Below are positions 12,201 to 21,749 of a DNA stretch of 64,000 nucleotides, in pieces. The stretch covers positions 124,001 to 188,000 of the forward strand of contig PSQN01000001.1 of NCBI GenBank assembly GCA_002989075.1. Reading direction: 5' to 3'. How positions within the stretch are numbered: the stretch's first letter is position 1; each line of letters begins with the position of its first letter. The notes beneath the pieces were generated by a model. That model worked only from the letters and a program-made list of their open reading frames with translations. It made no database searches and was not told where the DNA came from. Source of the stretch: Arthonia radiata (lineage: Eukaryota > Ascomycota > Arthoniomycetes > Arthoniales > Arthoniaceae). Position numbers and translations under genes: made by a program.

Positions 12201-12456
12201 CTCGCGTGACCAAGCCGATAAGATATACATTCAAGGCCGGATGCGGGAGGCGATGGATGGGATCAGAAAAGGCGTCTGGCGGCAAGGTGGCAGCTTCTAT
12301 CTGTGTGGTCCGACGTGGCCGGTGCCGGATGTTACGGAGGTATTGGAGGAGAGCGTGGAGGTAGAGAGGAAGGAGGGTGGTGCAAAAAAGGTGAACCGGC
12401 GGAGGGAGATTGAGGAATTGAAGGATGAGGGGAGATTTGTTCTGGAGGTTTACTGA
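9238..12456 (+). CDS. MET10: Sulfite reductase [NADPH] flavoprotein (alpha) subunit
   Basis: 1072 residues from the ATG at 9238 (MHLQSSESAG); the frame is open to an earlier ATG at 9166, but the extra 24 residues look like 5' UTR. The N-terminal half resembles a pyruvate:ferredoxin-oxidoreductase-type domain (e.g. TGAGAIALGYMFSPDF, DYVTPQTLVDDLGFS). There is no flavodoxin domain, as in yeast Met10. From residue ~690 follows the cytochrome P450 reductase-like FAD/NADPH module: GEALGIHGENN, FAD-contacting RREYSIASSQ, NADPH-binding GLGTGLAPFRAFVQER, then YLCGPTWPVPDVTEVLEE. It passes electrons from NADPH via FAD to the siroheme beta subunit for reduction of sulfite to sulfide in cytosolic sulfate assimilation. 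Single exon, full length for the family, no sign of RIP damage. It converges with the GDSL gene, with 150 bp between stops. Confidence 0.95.
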   Translation: MHLQSSESAGPQASNDSTNKHAPSAYISSALPFGHHIPLSAVNAATYLTAQTLVQQTAYLLSDKVFTYSPETFDLDLAVKAWEQQDEKNSHGFMPGIQQMQTRTGAGAIALGYMFSPDFDVEKRHIPQSIIASSGGLVHLRSSLDQLSLLYNFANPVVLQLAAVDYTTKGASGLVTDYVTPQTLVDDLGFSMISSTSVYESQHMALLANLLAHDAPTVHVYDGVNIGRETTRVVDVLGREGLYKSYKNILKDTSRGAMQRLAPTAKTLKVFHAFNDELGTDYKPFEYYGHAEAETVLVVFGSVEGALVAQVAHVCAQAGAKVGAINVRLYRPFIEEAFVEALPETVQSIMVLGQVADTAAVSDPGESSCLYSDILAAVAFGKKVQDAPPIHDIKYPRSEVWTPAKIASTLNTKREEDILGPSVQQYSFWDLDASPSAGAANAIAELLSLNMSDNVAVRSAHNTLARGGTFRADIRTSNRSIEAPYSVSAASVTYVGNLEVFKDFNVLRNVQDQSVVIARLPGCKGQDEEKFAKRIPDVVQKELVTKDVRLFALDNESSPSAAEDPELESLLVQLAFLRFADTSNKVPVDRFEARYSKEAIAALAADLDTALYEVSYPESWKTLEVASSSKLPHDLTLDSFVSYPEETPEAVSATASSMGAAQAFAFREAYETTTSLRPDTGVNMFTVHVKEHRRLTPETYDRNIFHIEFVLGTSGLKYNLGEALGIHGENNSADVYQFIEWYNLDPNTVVSVPARADPEHLIENRTIYQALMQNLDIFGRPQKRFYAELAEFASNEDERKELQALGGPEGAVEFKRRAEVDTVTYADILLEFPSAHPGFEDIVRLVAPAKRREYSIASSQHVQPNSVSLLIVTVAWVDPKGRDRFGSATRYLDSLRVGDPVSVSVKPSVMKLPKDTTAPIVMAGLGTGLAPFRAFVQERAYQRDVLGQPIGDVMLFLGSRHQREEYLYGEEWEAYQDAGIITHMGCAFSRDQADKIYIQGRMREAMDGIRKGVWRQGGSFYLCGPTWPVPDVTEVLEESVEVERKEGGAKKVNRRREIEELKDEGRFVLEVY

Positions 12457-12606
12457 GCGCATTTGCATATGTATGGGAGGCGCCTTGGCATCATGAGCGA
12501 CAACGAAGAGATTCCGTGATCTATTGATAGCATTACGTGAAATATATAGCTATCTATATGCGCTGACATGCACACCCATTACTACATCTCTTCGCCTTCA
12601 CCATCA

Positions 12607-14339
12607 TCACTTACAGAGTTCACTATCTATATTGCCGAAACACTCCTTCACCAGCCCAGCTGCGATGGCCTCTTGCACGGGATGTGTCACATGCAACGGA
12701 TTCGCCCAAAAGTACTGATCCTTCCTCACGCCGCACTTCTCAGCATCCAGATAGTCCCACGGTTGCATCGGCTCCATGAACCCGTTGTACACATCCGGGT
12801 TGTAGTCCCAGCAGTTGGCAGTGGTGTTCTTGATATCGGCCGTCTGCGGCATAGTTTCTGGTGAGGCGAGGAGCGTGGTGAGGTGTGTGTGGAGGTCGAA
12901 TAGCTTGAGATTGAATAGGGCGTCGGCTTATGGCTATTAGCTTTGAGATGCAGGAAGTCGTCGGAATGCGGCAGAAGGGGGAGAGCACAAGGCCAACATA
13001 CTGGAGTACTTGGTGATCATGGCCTCACAGATCTTACTAAGATGCTTGTTGAACCTATCGATGGCGTCGAAGCGCGCCAGTGGGAACTCCGGATCCGGTG
13101 CGCGGTCGATGGGCGCGATGTTCATGAGGAGGAAGTGACGAGCGCCGGCGTTGTAGAGCTGAGTGTGCGTCAGGATACCATAACGCTGAAAAGGGGTTCA
13201 GGTAGCTTCTATTAGTCGAATGCACATACACGATGCAAGCTGGCCTCGTACGTCACGGCGATCTTGTCGATGACGGAGGCATCCACCGGTCCTTCTCGTG
13301 TGAGAAGGGTTACGTCGACGAGCCCAAAGAGAATGATGAAGAGACGGTTTGATGGGGGTGTCGCGGCGTGTGTTGCGTCAGTATAGCGGCGCTCGAACTG
13401 ATCGTGGACCTGAACACCAGCATTAGCACTTCTTGAACCCAAGAATGCCTGCACATAGCCTTGCTCGAAGCAAGAAGCTTTCGAGGGCGGCAGTGCTGAA
13501 GCCCAAGAAGGGATCGATCGACCAAGGCTTCAGTTGGCTAGCCCCGATCATACTATATGTAACATGCACTTACTGCAGTGCGAGCAAGTCTTCTATGCAA
13601 ATTGTGGAATATGATTTAAACTACAGCAGACTCACCTGCTCATCAAAACACCATGTGGACGGGAAAAGCGGCATCAAGATGTCTCGATCAACCGTAGCGG
13701 CACCACGGGCGAGGTTGAACGTCTTGATGAAGGACTGATTGTGCACTCCGGTCAAGTACTCTCTGTTCTTCGTCAGCAATTGAAGCTTCCCGATGTATCC
13801 CATAAGATACTTACATCCAATCTGGAGTCCTATGGCACGTCAGCAAAATGTGGTGAAGCTTGTGAACATCTCGGCCTACCTCTTTGTTGGATCATCCCTG
13901 CTAATCGTCAGCAGAAGCCCGTCCACATATTATTACCCAAACTCCCGCTTCTGACGTACGGGAAATCAGGATTGCCCATTGGGTTCTCTTCTCGAGGTTG
14001 AGCGCCATCCGGATCAAAGTTTGTCGTTGTCCAGGAGTCACCACTGTTTGGACGTCGCATCAACAACTATCATGCTCAGCAGAGTTTGAATGTTGCCCCT
14101 CACAATGCGTAGATCTCCTTCACAGCCTTCCAATTCCATGCACTCACCGCCTCTACCGAAGGCGCTCCCTCAGTCGAGATCAGAGAACCTTCCCCGACCT
14201 CATGACGCGCAAAGAGGACCCAGAGAAAAGCAACGATTGCGATGCCGTAGAAGATCCATCTTAGGATATGACGCCGCCTTCTTGGGGATACTGAAGGTAA
14301 AGTGTTCGCCGGGGCAGATTCTGGATCTCCTACACCCAT
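12607..14339 (-). CDS. Membrane-anchored GDSL (SGNH/CE16-like) esterase, eight exons
   Basis: I assign exons at 14104-14339, 13960-14043, 13880-13897, 13815-13829, 13636-13762, 13230-13409, 13002-13185 and 12607-12926. Together they give 1164 nt, a 387-residue frame with every junction in phase. Residues ~24-43 (ILRWIFYGIAIVAFLWVLF) form one membrane segment, so the protein is probably a type II anchored or secreted enzyme. Block I is FGDSW, with the nucleophilic Ser, followed by TTTNFDPDGAQP. Later come NLARGAATVD, YNAGARHFLLMNIAPID and a C-terminal PLHVTHP carrying the likely catalytic His. The family deacylates plant cell-wall or other carbohydrate esters. Two features are odd: exons of 18 and 15 nt, and FGLVDV where the family usually has a GxND block, so the oxyanion-hole Asn appears to be Val. 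The last acceptor is AAG rather than CAG/TAG and is the least certain junction. Confidence 0.83.
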
Positions 14340-14667
14340 CGCAAGTGCTCAGGAGGCATGATTGTGGTGAGATGGAAAGGAGTTCTGGACTTTGGTTGAA
14401 GATGCCAAGGACGGGAGATCTTCAGGCACCAAAACAACTTTATTTCAGGATCAGGAGTGACTATGTACTGGACATATTCCTACGGGACAGGCACTAATTA
14501 CAGGAGGATATCAAATAAAGACCAAATATTCCACAGTCCACGACGTGAGCGAAGACAGGCGTTTACAGGCAAGGAGGTCAAGAATCTGGATCACCGTTGA
14601 TAGCAATTCTCATTTGCTACATTCTGATCATCTGTGCTGAGCTCAGCAAAACCCTCACAGCTGAATC
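14340..14667. other. Intergenic, nothing recognised
   Basis: 328 bp between the GDSL esterase start and the 3' end of the next minus-strand gene. GC-balanced. It presumably contains the GDSL promoter, but I see no distinct motif. Confidence 0.5.
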
Positions 14668-15126
14668 TCATTCCTCGGCAAGCATAGCTGCTTCAGCTCG
14701 AGTCTGTTCTCCGATCATCATCTTCGCCTCCTGGAGGCGCTCACAGACCATCTCCCAATGTATGATCTCAGGATCGTTGCGTGTACATCCATCCTGCACC
14801 AGCATTGAGCACAGAGGCTTGCCGTGCTCTTGCCTCCAGCGCACACACTGGTCACAATGCTGCAGCGGCTTCTTCGTTGCCTCCTTGAGCTCCTTCGCTG
14901 CGGTCTCGGAGTATTGCTGAATGAAGCTACGCGTGGCCGCAACAACACGCGGAGTTCCGTTGAGAAAGTTGGAGAGAGCACGACGATAGGTCATGCCAGG
15001 CTTGCCAACAACTTTGATTAGCACGTTTTGTACGATGTCTCGCACCTCATGGTCGGACATCGTGGATGGTGGCGGAGTGATTAAAATGGTCGGCACCACG
15101 TCCGAGCTTGGTTCCTGATTATCCAT
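14668..15126 (-). CDS. Small hypothetical protein with a four-cysteine motif
   Basis: 152 residues from ATG 15126 (MDNQEPSSDVVP); the open frame extends 13 residues further to 15165, but that part resembles untranslated or intronic DNA. A Ser/Pro-rich N-terminus precedes a helical stretch (DHEVRDIVQNVLIKVVG). Then comes CDQCVRW...PLCSMLVQDGC, spaced C-x2-C-x12-C-x6-C, a possible zinc site, and an Ala/Glu-rich C-terminal helix. I do not recognise the family. Codon use and composition match neighbouring island genes, so it is probably expressed. An upstream exon cannot be excluded. Confidence 0.55.
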   Translation of the reverse strand: MDNQEPSSDVVPTILITPPPSTMSDHEVRDIVQNVLIKVVGKPGMTYRRALSNFLNGTPRVVAATRSFIQQYSETAAKELKEATKKPLQHCDQCVRWRQEHGKPLCSMLVQDGCTRNDPEIIHWEMVCERLQEAKMMIGEQTRAEAAMLAEE

Positions 15127-15444
15127 GTTGATGATTGCTGCTTTACCTCTAGCGGAGCTTTGCAACTGTGAGTGTCAAACACCGTAGCTTGAAACTTCCG
15201 AGCAGCAATAAGTAGTCGGTGTGCGAAGAACACACAGTGTGAGATACCCAACATAAGCTTGGACCTGCATTGTTCGCACAGCATGTCGCCCATGTGAGCG
15301 AAGTCTACGCCTCGCCCAGAAATTTTTCACATCTGTTGTCGTCTTTCTCGAATGCGTCTAAATATCAATGGCAGGCATGAGGTGGATAGATTGCTCTTTC
15401 TCTCCCTCGACCTTTACTTGAACGTACTTACGGATGTCATACAC
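15127..15444. other. Intergenic, nothing recognised
   Basis: 318 bp between the Cys-motif protein and the stop of the AIG2-like gene. There are no convincing coding exons, although a 5' exon of the minus-strand gene to the left could lie here. Confidence 0.45.
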
Positions 15445-16011
15445 TCATCGCGGAGGCGTGATATGCCGCAACTTGGGCGCTGGCTGGCCAGTCTGACGCT
15501 CCCAGATCTTCGCATCAAATCTGCCGTCCATAGCTTCGGGGTCTCCCGCATAGGTGAATGTACAGCCATAGACGTCTTTCGGGCCTTCTCCATCCGTGAA
15601 ATAGATGTGGCATGGACTTGATTTGTACGCCTTGGTCTCGTATGTCGCTAGCATCTCTTCCTTTTTCACGGACTCGATCATTGCGGCCAAACCGGTGACG
15701 ACCTCGCCCGTCTTGCCATCTATGAGGGCTTTGTACTGCCCCCAGTGTCCGACAGAGTAGCCAGATACGCGTGCTGGCTGCAGTGGAGGTGCGGTATCAA
15801 CGTTGAGGACATGGGCAAGAATCTTAGGATCGGTCAAGGTCACGTAGAAGCAATAATACTGGGGGATGTAGGCGTCGTCGAATGGTTCGGGATCAGGCAC
15901 CTGGAGAAGATAATCGCGCGGCGCTGCGTTTAGCTTGGCCAGGAACGGCGATGGCGCGATGATCGAAGGCTCTGGCAAAGGCTCTCACGGCGGCCTCTCA
16001 TTTTGATCCAT
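15445..16011 (-). CDS. Gamma-glutamylcyclotransferase / AIG2-like protein, possibly 5'-damaged
   Basis: The open frame 15445-15978 encodes a gamma-glutamylcyclotransferase-fold (AIG2-like) protein. It has QYYCFYVTLTDPKILAHVL early, then ARVSGYSVGHWGQYKALI, then ETKAYKSSPCHIYF near the usual acid/Tyr region. The frame has no ATG at its own start. The first ATG in the same frame is at 16011-16009 (MDQNERPP), but a TGA at 15987-15985, codon 9, separates it from the rest. A CGA to TGA change would explain this. Alternatively the coding exon may begin at a splice acceptor (TTTGCCAG) near 15970 with an upstream exon. The family acts on gamma-glutamyl amines or peptides; the substrate here is unknown. 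It is the last gene before the right island border. Confidence 0.68.
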
Positions 16012-16660
16012 ACGCCGGCTGTAGATATGTGGCGCGTCCATTCGTGGAGGGTGGGTGCTCGACTGAGAATGAGAGGCTACGGAGTAGTTGCCTGGGTAAC
16101 AAATTCTTGGCATCATGAATCATGTGCTTCGCTCGACTTGAAGAGATCTTCCTCTCCACTGCAAGTTGTACATCTCCGCTTTAGAAAGTCGGCTGGCTAA
16201 GTACGAGCGGCTCATATCTCTCATGGATGGGCAAGCAGCTCCATGCAAAATCGGCAATGATCGAGTCACAAGGTTCGGGCGCTCGACTTCACGCTACTCA
16301 AACAGCTAAGGCGATTCCTACTGCTTTACTCTTTCCGCTGAAATCATGTCCCCTGTTACAGCCATAGGAGCTGCTCCGAACGGCTGTTGAGACTGACCAT
16401 CGCATTGAAAAGCGTCGGAGAGACATGAAGAAAAGCCATCAAATTCGCAACTGAGTCCCTTCAGGGTAAAGCCAGCGTATGTGAGACGATTGGCTATGGT
16501 ATGTATCGCAGAATGGCTCGCTTCAATTCATGGTGATTTTGCACTATTCCAATCATTGCGTTTGAGTCGGGAGGTTGAGTTGGATTGACAATTCCGTCTG
16601 CACATCAAGAAGTAGTGCATGTAAAAGTGATCGTGGCGGCCCAGATTGAGATGTTCTTTT
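16012..16660. other. Island edge, no gene recognised
   Basis: GC-balanced sequence upstream of the AIG2-like gene without a long frame or protein similarity I can see. It ends where Copia LTR sequence begins at 16661, a sharp composition border. Confidence 0.55.
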
Positions 16661-19600
16661 GGTATATGGCTTTTATCACATTCCGACTAGTATAGTGGGA
16701 AGGTAGGTACATAAGGATAAGACGGAAAATATAGATGCGTCTATTATGTAATCCCAGTATATACCTAATTAGGCGATTCTTTACTAGATATCTTATATCT
16801 TAGTATAACTATCTAAACTAGATAATTCTATATACAATATACTCTCTTAGAATTACTAATATTAGTAATAATAAGCTAATATTATTATTTTTAATAACAG
16901 AAATAGCCTCCTAAAGGTAGTAAGTAATAAAGGAAATAGTATATATAGTATAGCTAAGTATAGAGCTCTAATTATTAGATAAAGCCTTACTATATTAGAA
17001 GTAGTAAAGGCTTAGTAAGACTATTTATAGCTTAATCTATAGTATTTATCTTTTATATATAAGTAGAGCTATTTTTAACTAATTAGTAATAGATATAATT
17101 AGCTAGATTAATATACTTAGAGCGCTTATAATTAGTATATTTAGTAGCTAAGTTAATAGTATTATTACTATTCTTATAGATTATAATTAGTAAATTAGTT
17201 AATTTAGTAAAATAAAGTTACTTAATTATATTATTTAACTAAAGAATATCTCTAGTTATTTTAAATAAGATATAGTATTTAGCTTTAATAGTAAAAAAAA
17301 CTATCTTTTTTTAGAATTTACTATACTAAATAATAAAGTTACTACTAATCTTAATAATAAAGCTACTTATTAACTTATAGTTATCTAAGTTACTAGTATA
17401 GTTAGTATTACTTAAAATATTAATAATAAGATAGTTATATATAGTAAAAAGTAAGTTTAGCTAGTAAGTACTCTTTAGATATTAAAATAGTTATATAACT
17501 ATCTTTTAGTATATATACTTAGAGTTATAATTAAATTTAATATATATATTAGTTTAATATAAGATATTTAGTTAAGTTTAAATAGTAAAATATTATAATA
17601 ATCTAGTAGCTAATATATATAGAATAATCTTTTCTAAAATATTATACTAATAGTATAAGCTTTAAGTTAAAAATTACTAAAAGACTTTATTTTATTATAG
17701 TCTTTTATATTAAAATTATATAGTATGTTATTAATATATTATAGCTAGATTATAGTAAGTTTTTATAGTGTATTCTTAATAATAAGCTTTAGAAATAAGT
17801 TAGTTGTTTAATCTATTTTCTTAATTTTACATTTTTTTAAAAATTCCTTTTAAGCTAGTAAATAGCTTTAAAATTAGATCTAGTAATTTTAATATTATTA
17901 ATATAGATAAGTACTAAGTAAGTATAGTTTTTATTAGTAGATAGATAGACTTTAAAAAAGAGGCTAATAAAGCTTAATTTCTATATTATTTCTTTAAAGT
18001 TATCTTACTATAGTATAGTAGACTACTTTAGACTATATAGTAAGTTCTAGATATAAAGAACTATATCTTTTTCTTTAAGTTCTTTTAAAAACTATATATA
18101 TAGTAGTTTTCTATAATTCAATATACTATTAAGATAGATATTAATAATATTAACCTATAGAAAGGTTTAGCTAAGCTATATAGTAATAGTAAAAAGTATA
18201 TATAATATAGGTATACTTATAGTTAATACTATAGTATTTTAGTAGTTAATTTTATATTATTATTTAAAGCTATAGGTAACTAAATATATCTTATATTTAT
18301 TAATTATTCTATTTAAATAGTATTTTTGCTTAAATATTAGTATACTTAATATTAGCTTTATATTCTTTAGAAGACTTAATATAGAATAGTATTATATAGT
18401 GCTAGTATTATATAGTTATTTTAGCTTAGCTTTAGATATAAAGTTCTATTTAAAAGTATCTAGCTGTCTTATAGCTTCTTTATATAATATAGAATTAAGT
18501 AAAAGCTTATTAATAGTAGCTATAGAAAAAATATATAAAGTAGATCTAGAAAGTCTGTTTCTATTAATATTATAATAATTTTAATAAATTATTTTTCTCT
18601 CTAAATAATATTAAGATTAAACTATTAGAGATAAAAGTTTAATTTCCTTATAAGAATATTCTCTAGTATTAGTTTTATAATATATAGATATCTTAATAGT
18701 AAATTAAGATAGAATATTATCTATTTAGAAAGACTATAATTCTAGAAGAATATCTTTTATCTAGTAAATATATTTCTTTCTTTTCTTTTTAATAGAGTTC
18801 TCTATAGAACAGTATTTTTCTATTAGAAGATAAGATAAGATAGAAAATAAGATAAAATAGAACGTTATATACTAGCTTCTAATTTACTAGCTTTACTTCT
18901 ATTTTTATTCTATAGAGATAGAATTAGAATAAGAGTAATATTTTACATTCTAATATTTCAAAAATAAGTTAAAAGAGAGATATAGTAAATTCTATTTTAA
19001 TAGAATATTCTAATATATATTTTAATACTATAAAAGTAAAATAGAATTTTTTAAAAAATTAAATAGAAGATAAATTTAAGTTAAAATTCTATTAAGTATA
19101 TAATTACTAAGTATTCTAATATAAAAAAAATTATTTTAATTATTTAAAAAAAGATTTATAGCTAAATAAGCTTCTATTTATATTATATATATTTGTATTA
19201 GTTTATAGCTATTATATTTATAAACTATTTATTTATATAAAATTATTTTTTATTATTTATAGTAGTTTGTTTTTCTATTATTATATAATTAATAGCTTAC
19301 ATATACTATTAGCTTTAGTCTTTTTTTTATATTTACTATAACTACTATCTTTTATTAGTACTACTTTTAAAGCTAGTTTTAATATTACTATTAATACTAT
19401 TATAAATATTAATATTAATATTAATACTAATATTACTATTATTAAATTAAATAATAGACTTTTATTAGTTTTAGTCTTAGTCTCTTTATATTTCTTTTTT
19501 TTATCTTTTCTATTATTATTAATATAAATATACTTCTTATTAGACTTCTTTAGCTTTAATATTTTCTTTTAAATATTAAATTATAGAGCTTCAATATTGT

Positions 19601-20640
19601 TAGTCTTTTTTAATATACTCTCTAATATAATATTAAGTTATATTTACTTATTATTTTTTATATCTTTTTTATATATAAGTATAATATTATTAATAGTTTT
19701 AAAAGTAAATAGTTAATTAAAGCTAATAATAGTATAAGTATATAGAAACTCTTATTTATAATTTATACTACTAAAAAGAATTATTAATATATTATATACT
19801 ATATAAATAAGATATAAAAAATATATCTTATATTATTTTTAAGTTAATAATAGATTTATATTAAAAAAACTAAAAATAATTAAGTTTATATAAACTTATT
19901 AGTAAAAAGATTATTTTAATATAATAATAAACTTATTTATATCTAAATATATTATAACTTAGTCTTTACTTACTATATTACTTCTAAGTATTATATATTA
20001 TAGTACTAATAAATTATTCTTAAATACTTATTAGAAATTCTAATGTATAATATTAATATTTTAATTTATATAGAAGTCTTTAAATATATTATTAAGCTTA
20101 ACTTTATAAAACTAGCTTTAATAATAATACTAAGTAAAAAGAAGCTTTACTATAGTATTTACTATTTATTTCTTTATATTAACTATATTATAGTACTAGT
20201 ATTATAGTTATAGTTCTCAGTATTTAAATTATATATAAAGTAAATTATATAATTTATTAAATTAAAAAGCATTATAACTCTATAGAAGTAATTAAAAGAC
20301 TTTTATATTTAATTATAATACTTTTAAATATTACATAGTATTTATTAAAACCTTAATAGAGATTCTTTTATTATTAAATTAATTTATATTTAAGCTTTTT
20401 ATTAAGTTTATTAAACTTAATAAATAAATAGTTATAAATATTAAAAATATCTTAAATTTATAAAATCTTATATTCATTAAATTACTATAATATAAGTAAA
20501 AATAGATAGAAAATATTATAAAAATACTTTATTTCCTACTATTTATTTAAAGATTAAAGAAAATATTAAATATCTTTTTTAAGCTATTATTAAAATATAG
20601 ACTTAAAATAAATAAAGTATAAAATTATAATAATAGTTAA
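16661..20640 (-). mobile_element. Ty1/Copia retrotransposon remnant
   Basis: On the minus strand, a partial LTR (16661-16841) is followed upstream by Copia RNase H (about 17000-17400, where the NYTSDLDNYK region corresponds to the family's D.A.D..DRKSTSG) and reverse transcriptase (about 17700-18250, with a YINNI block in the YVDDM position). The 57996-58999 fragment is a second copy of the same end. Beyond about 18.5 kb the sequence is almost pure A/T and the 5' end cannot be placed; the stated end is where composition changes near 20640. It is old, with very many disruptions. The 3' LTR is truncated at the border with the gene island. Confidence 0.8.
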
Positions 20641-21299
20641 GTTTTATTATACAGTAATTTATTACTAAATTACCTACAATAGAAAGCTACTTCCTTAATA
20701 GGCCAATTAAATCTACTGTCTAGTCTATAACGGCCCTATAGATATAGCCTATATACGCTTAAAGATTATAAAGTCTCGCCGCTCCCTTGTACTATTATTC
20801 CTTCTTACCCTCGCTTAAGACGTCTCTATCTACGCTAGACTAGGTCCTTTCTGTCTGCTAACGGTCCTTTTCTTGCTTATACTAATAGCTGTAAGCTAGT
20901 ACAAGGCCAATACAACTCTAGTCCTGCAACTATCGAGCCTATATAGCTAACCCCTAGACTACAGATTTTGTTTCGACCCGCCTTCCTTGTATCCGTACAA
21001 GCGTAGCGCTAACAATAAATCTACTGCTTGCTATATAAAGGTTAGAATAGCAATTAATACCTTTTCTACCCTTAGCTTAAGTCTCTAATAATTAACTCTA
21101 GATATATCTATGAGTATATACCTTACGTACTATAGTCTATTAATAGCGTTTCTCTACCTTTGCTAGTAATCCTGCCTATTAGTTTACTGCTATAAGTTAT
21201 ATTTGCTAGGAATATAATTAATTATATACTTAAGCTATTGCTATCTAGATTCACTTAGCCTATAGATATTCTTAGCTAGACCGGTTACTCGAGCGCTAC
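20641..21299. other. Older sequence split by a Gypsy insertion (left half)
   Basis: Moderately AT-rich DNA depleted in CpA/TpG, ending with GCTAC, the target duplication of the Gypsy element at 21300. Its continuation is at 29105. I do not recognise a family in it. Confidence 0.5.
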
Positions 21300-21749
21300 T
21301 ACAACGCTAGTCGCTAGGAGAACCAAACTAAGGCTTACTTATCTTATATACTTATTGACCTTAGTAGTAGGTATCTTGTATACTAGAGACTAAAAGGTAG
21401 AAGAGGCGATATAGATTACTAGAGGTAAGAGGGGTTTAACTAGAGTAGATAAAAGATAAAGTATACTATTTAAATATAGTTAAGAAACTTATATTTAGAT
21501 ATTAAGTTAATAAACTAAAGTTTATTCTAAGGTTAGCTATTAGTTTAGCTATATAGTTTAAAGTATAAAGGTATATTCTTTTATATCTAACGGTCTTAAT
21601 AATCTCTTTATTACGTAGTTAGAATCTTATTACGATATAGTAACGTTGCTAACGTCGCTATATTAGAGTTATCGGGTATACTATATAATGCTCTAATAAG
21701 GCTAGCTGCGCTTAGCTATATACTAGCCTAATGTAGTAAGATTGTAATA
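21300..21749 (-). repeat. LTR of the 21300-29099 Gypsy element (element 3' LTR)
   Basis: 450 bp. Aligns full length with 28649-29099. The half nearest 21300 is shared with the other Gypsy LTRs in the window; the half nearest 21749 is specific to this element. Confidence 0.9.

Noticed and set aside
18900-20600. Clustered short A/T repeats that could suggest a CRISPR-like or satellite array
   Set aside because: No regular period or conserved unit; it is extreme A/T composition in a decayed Copia body.
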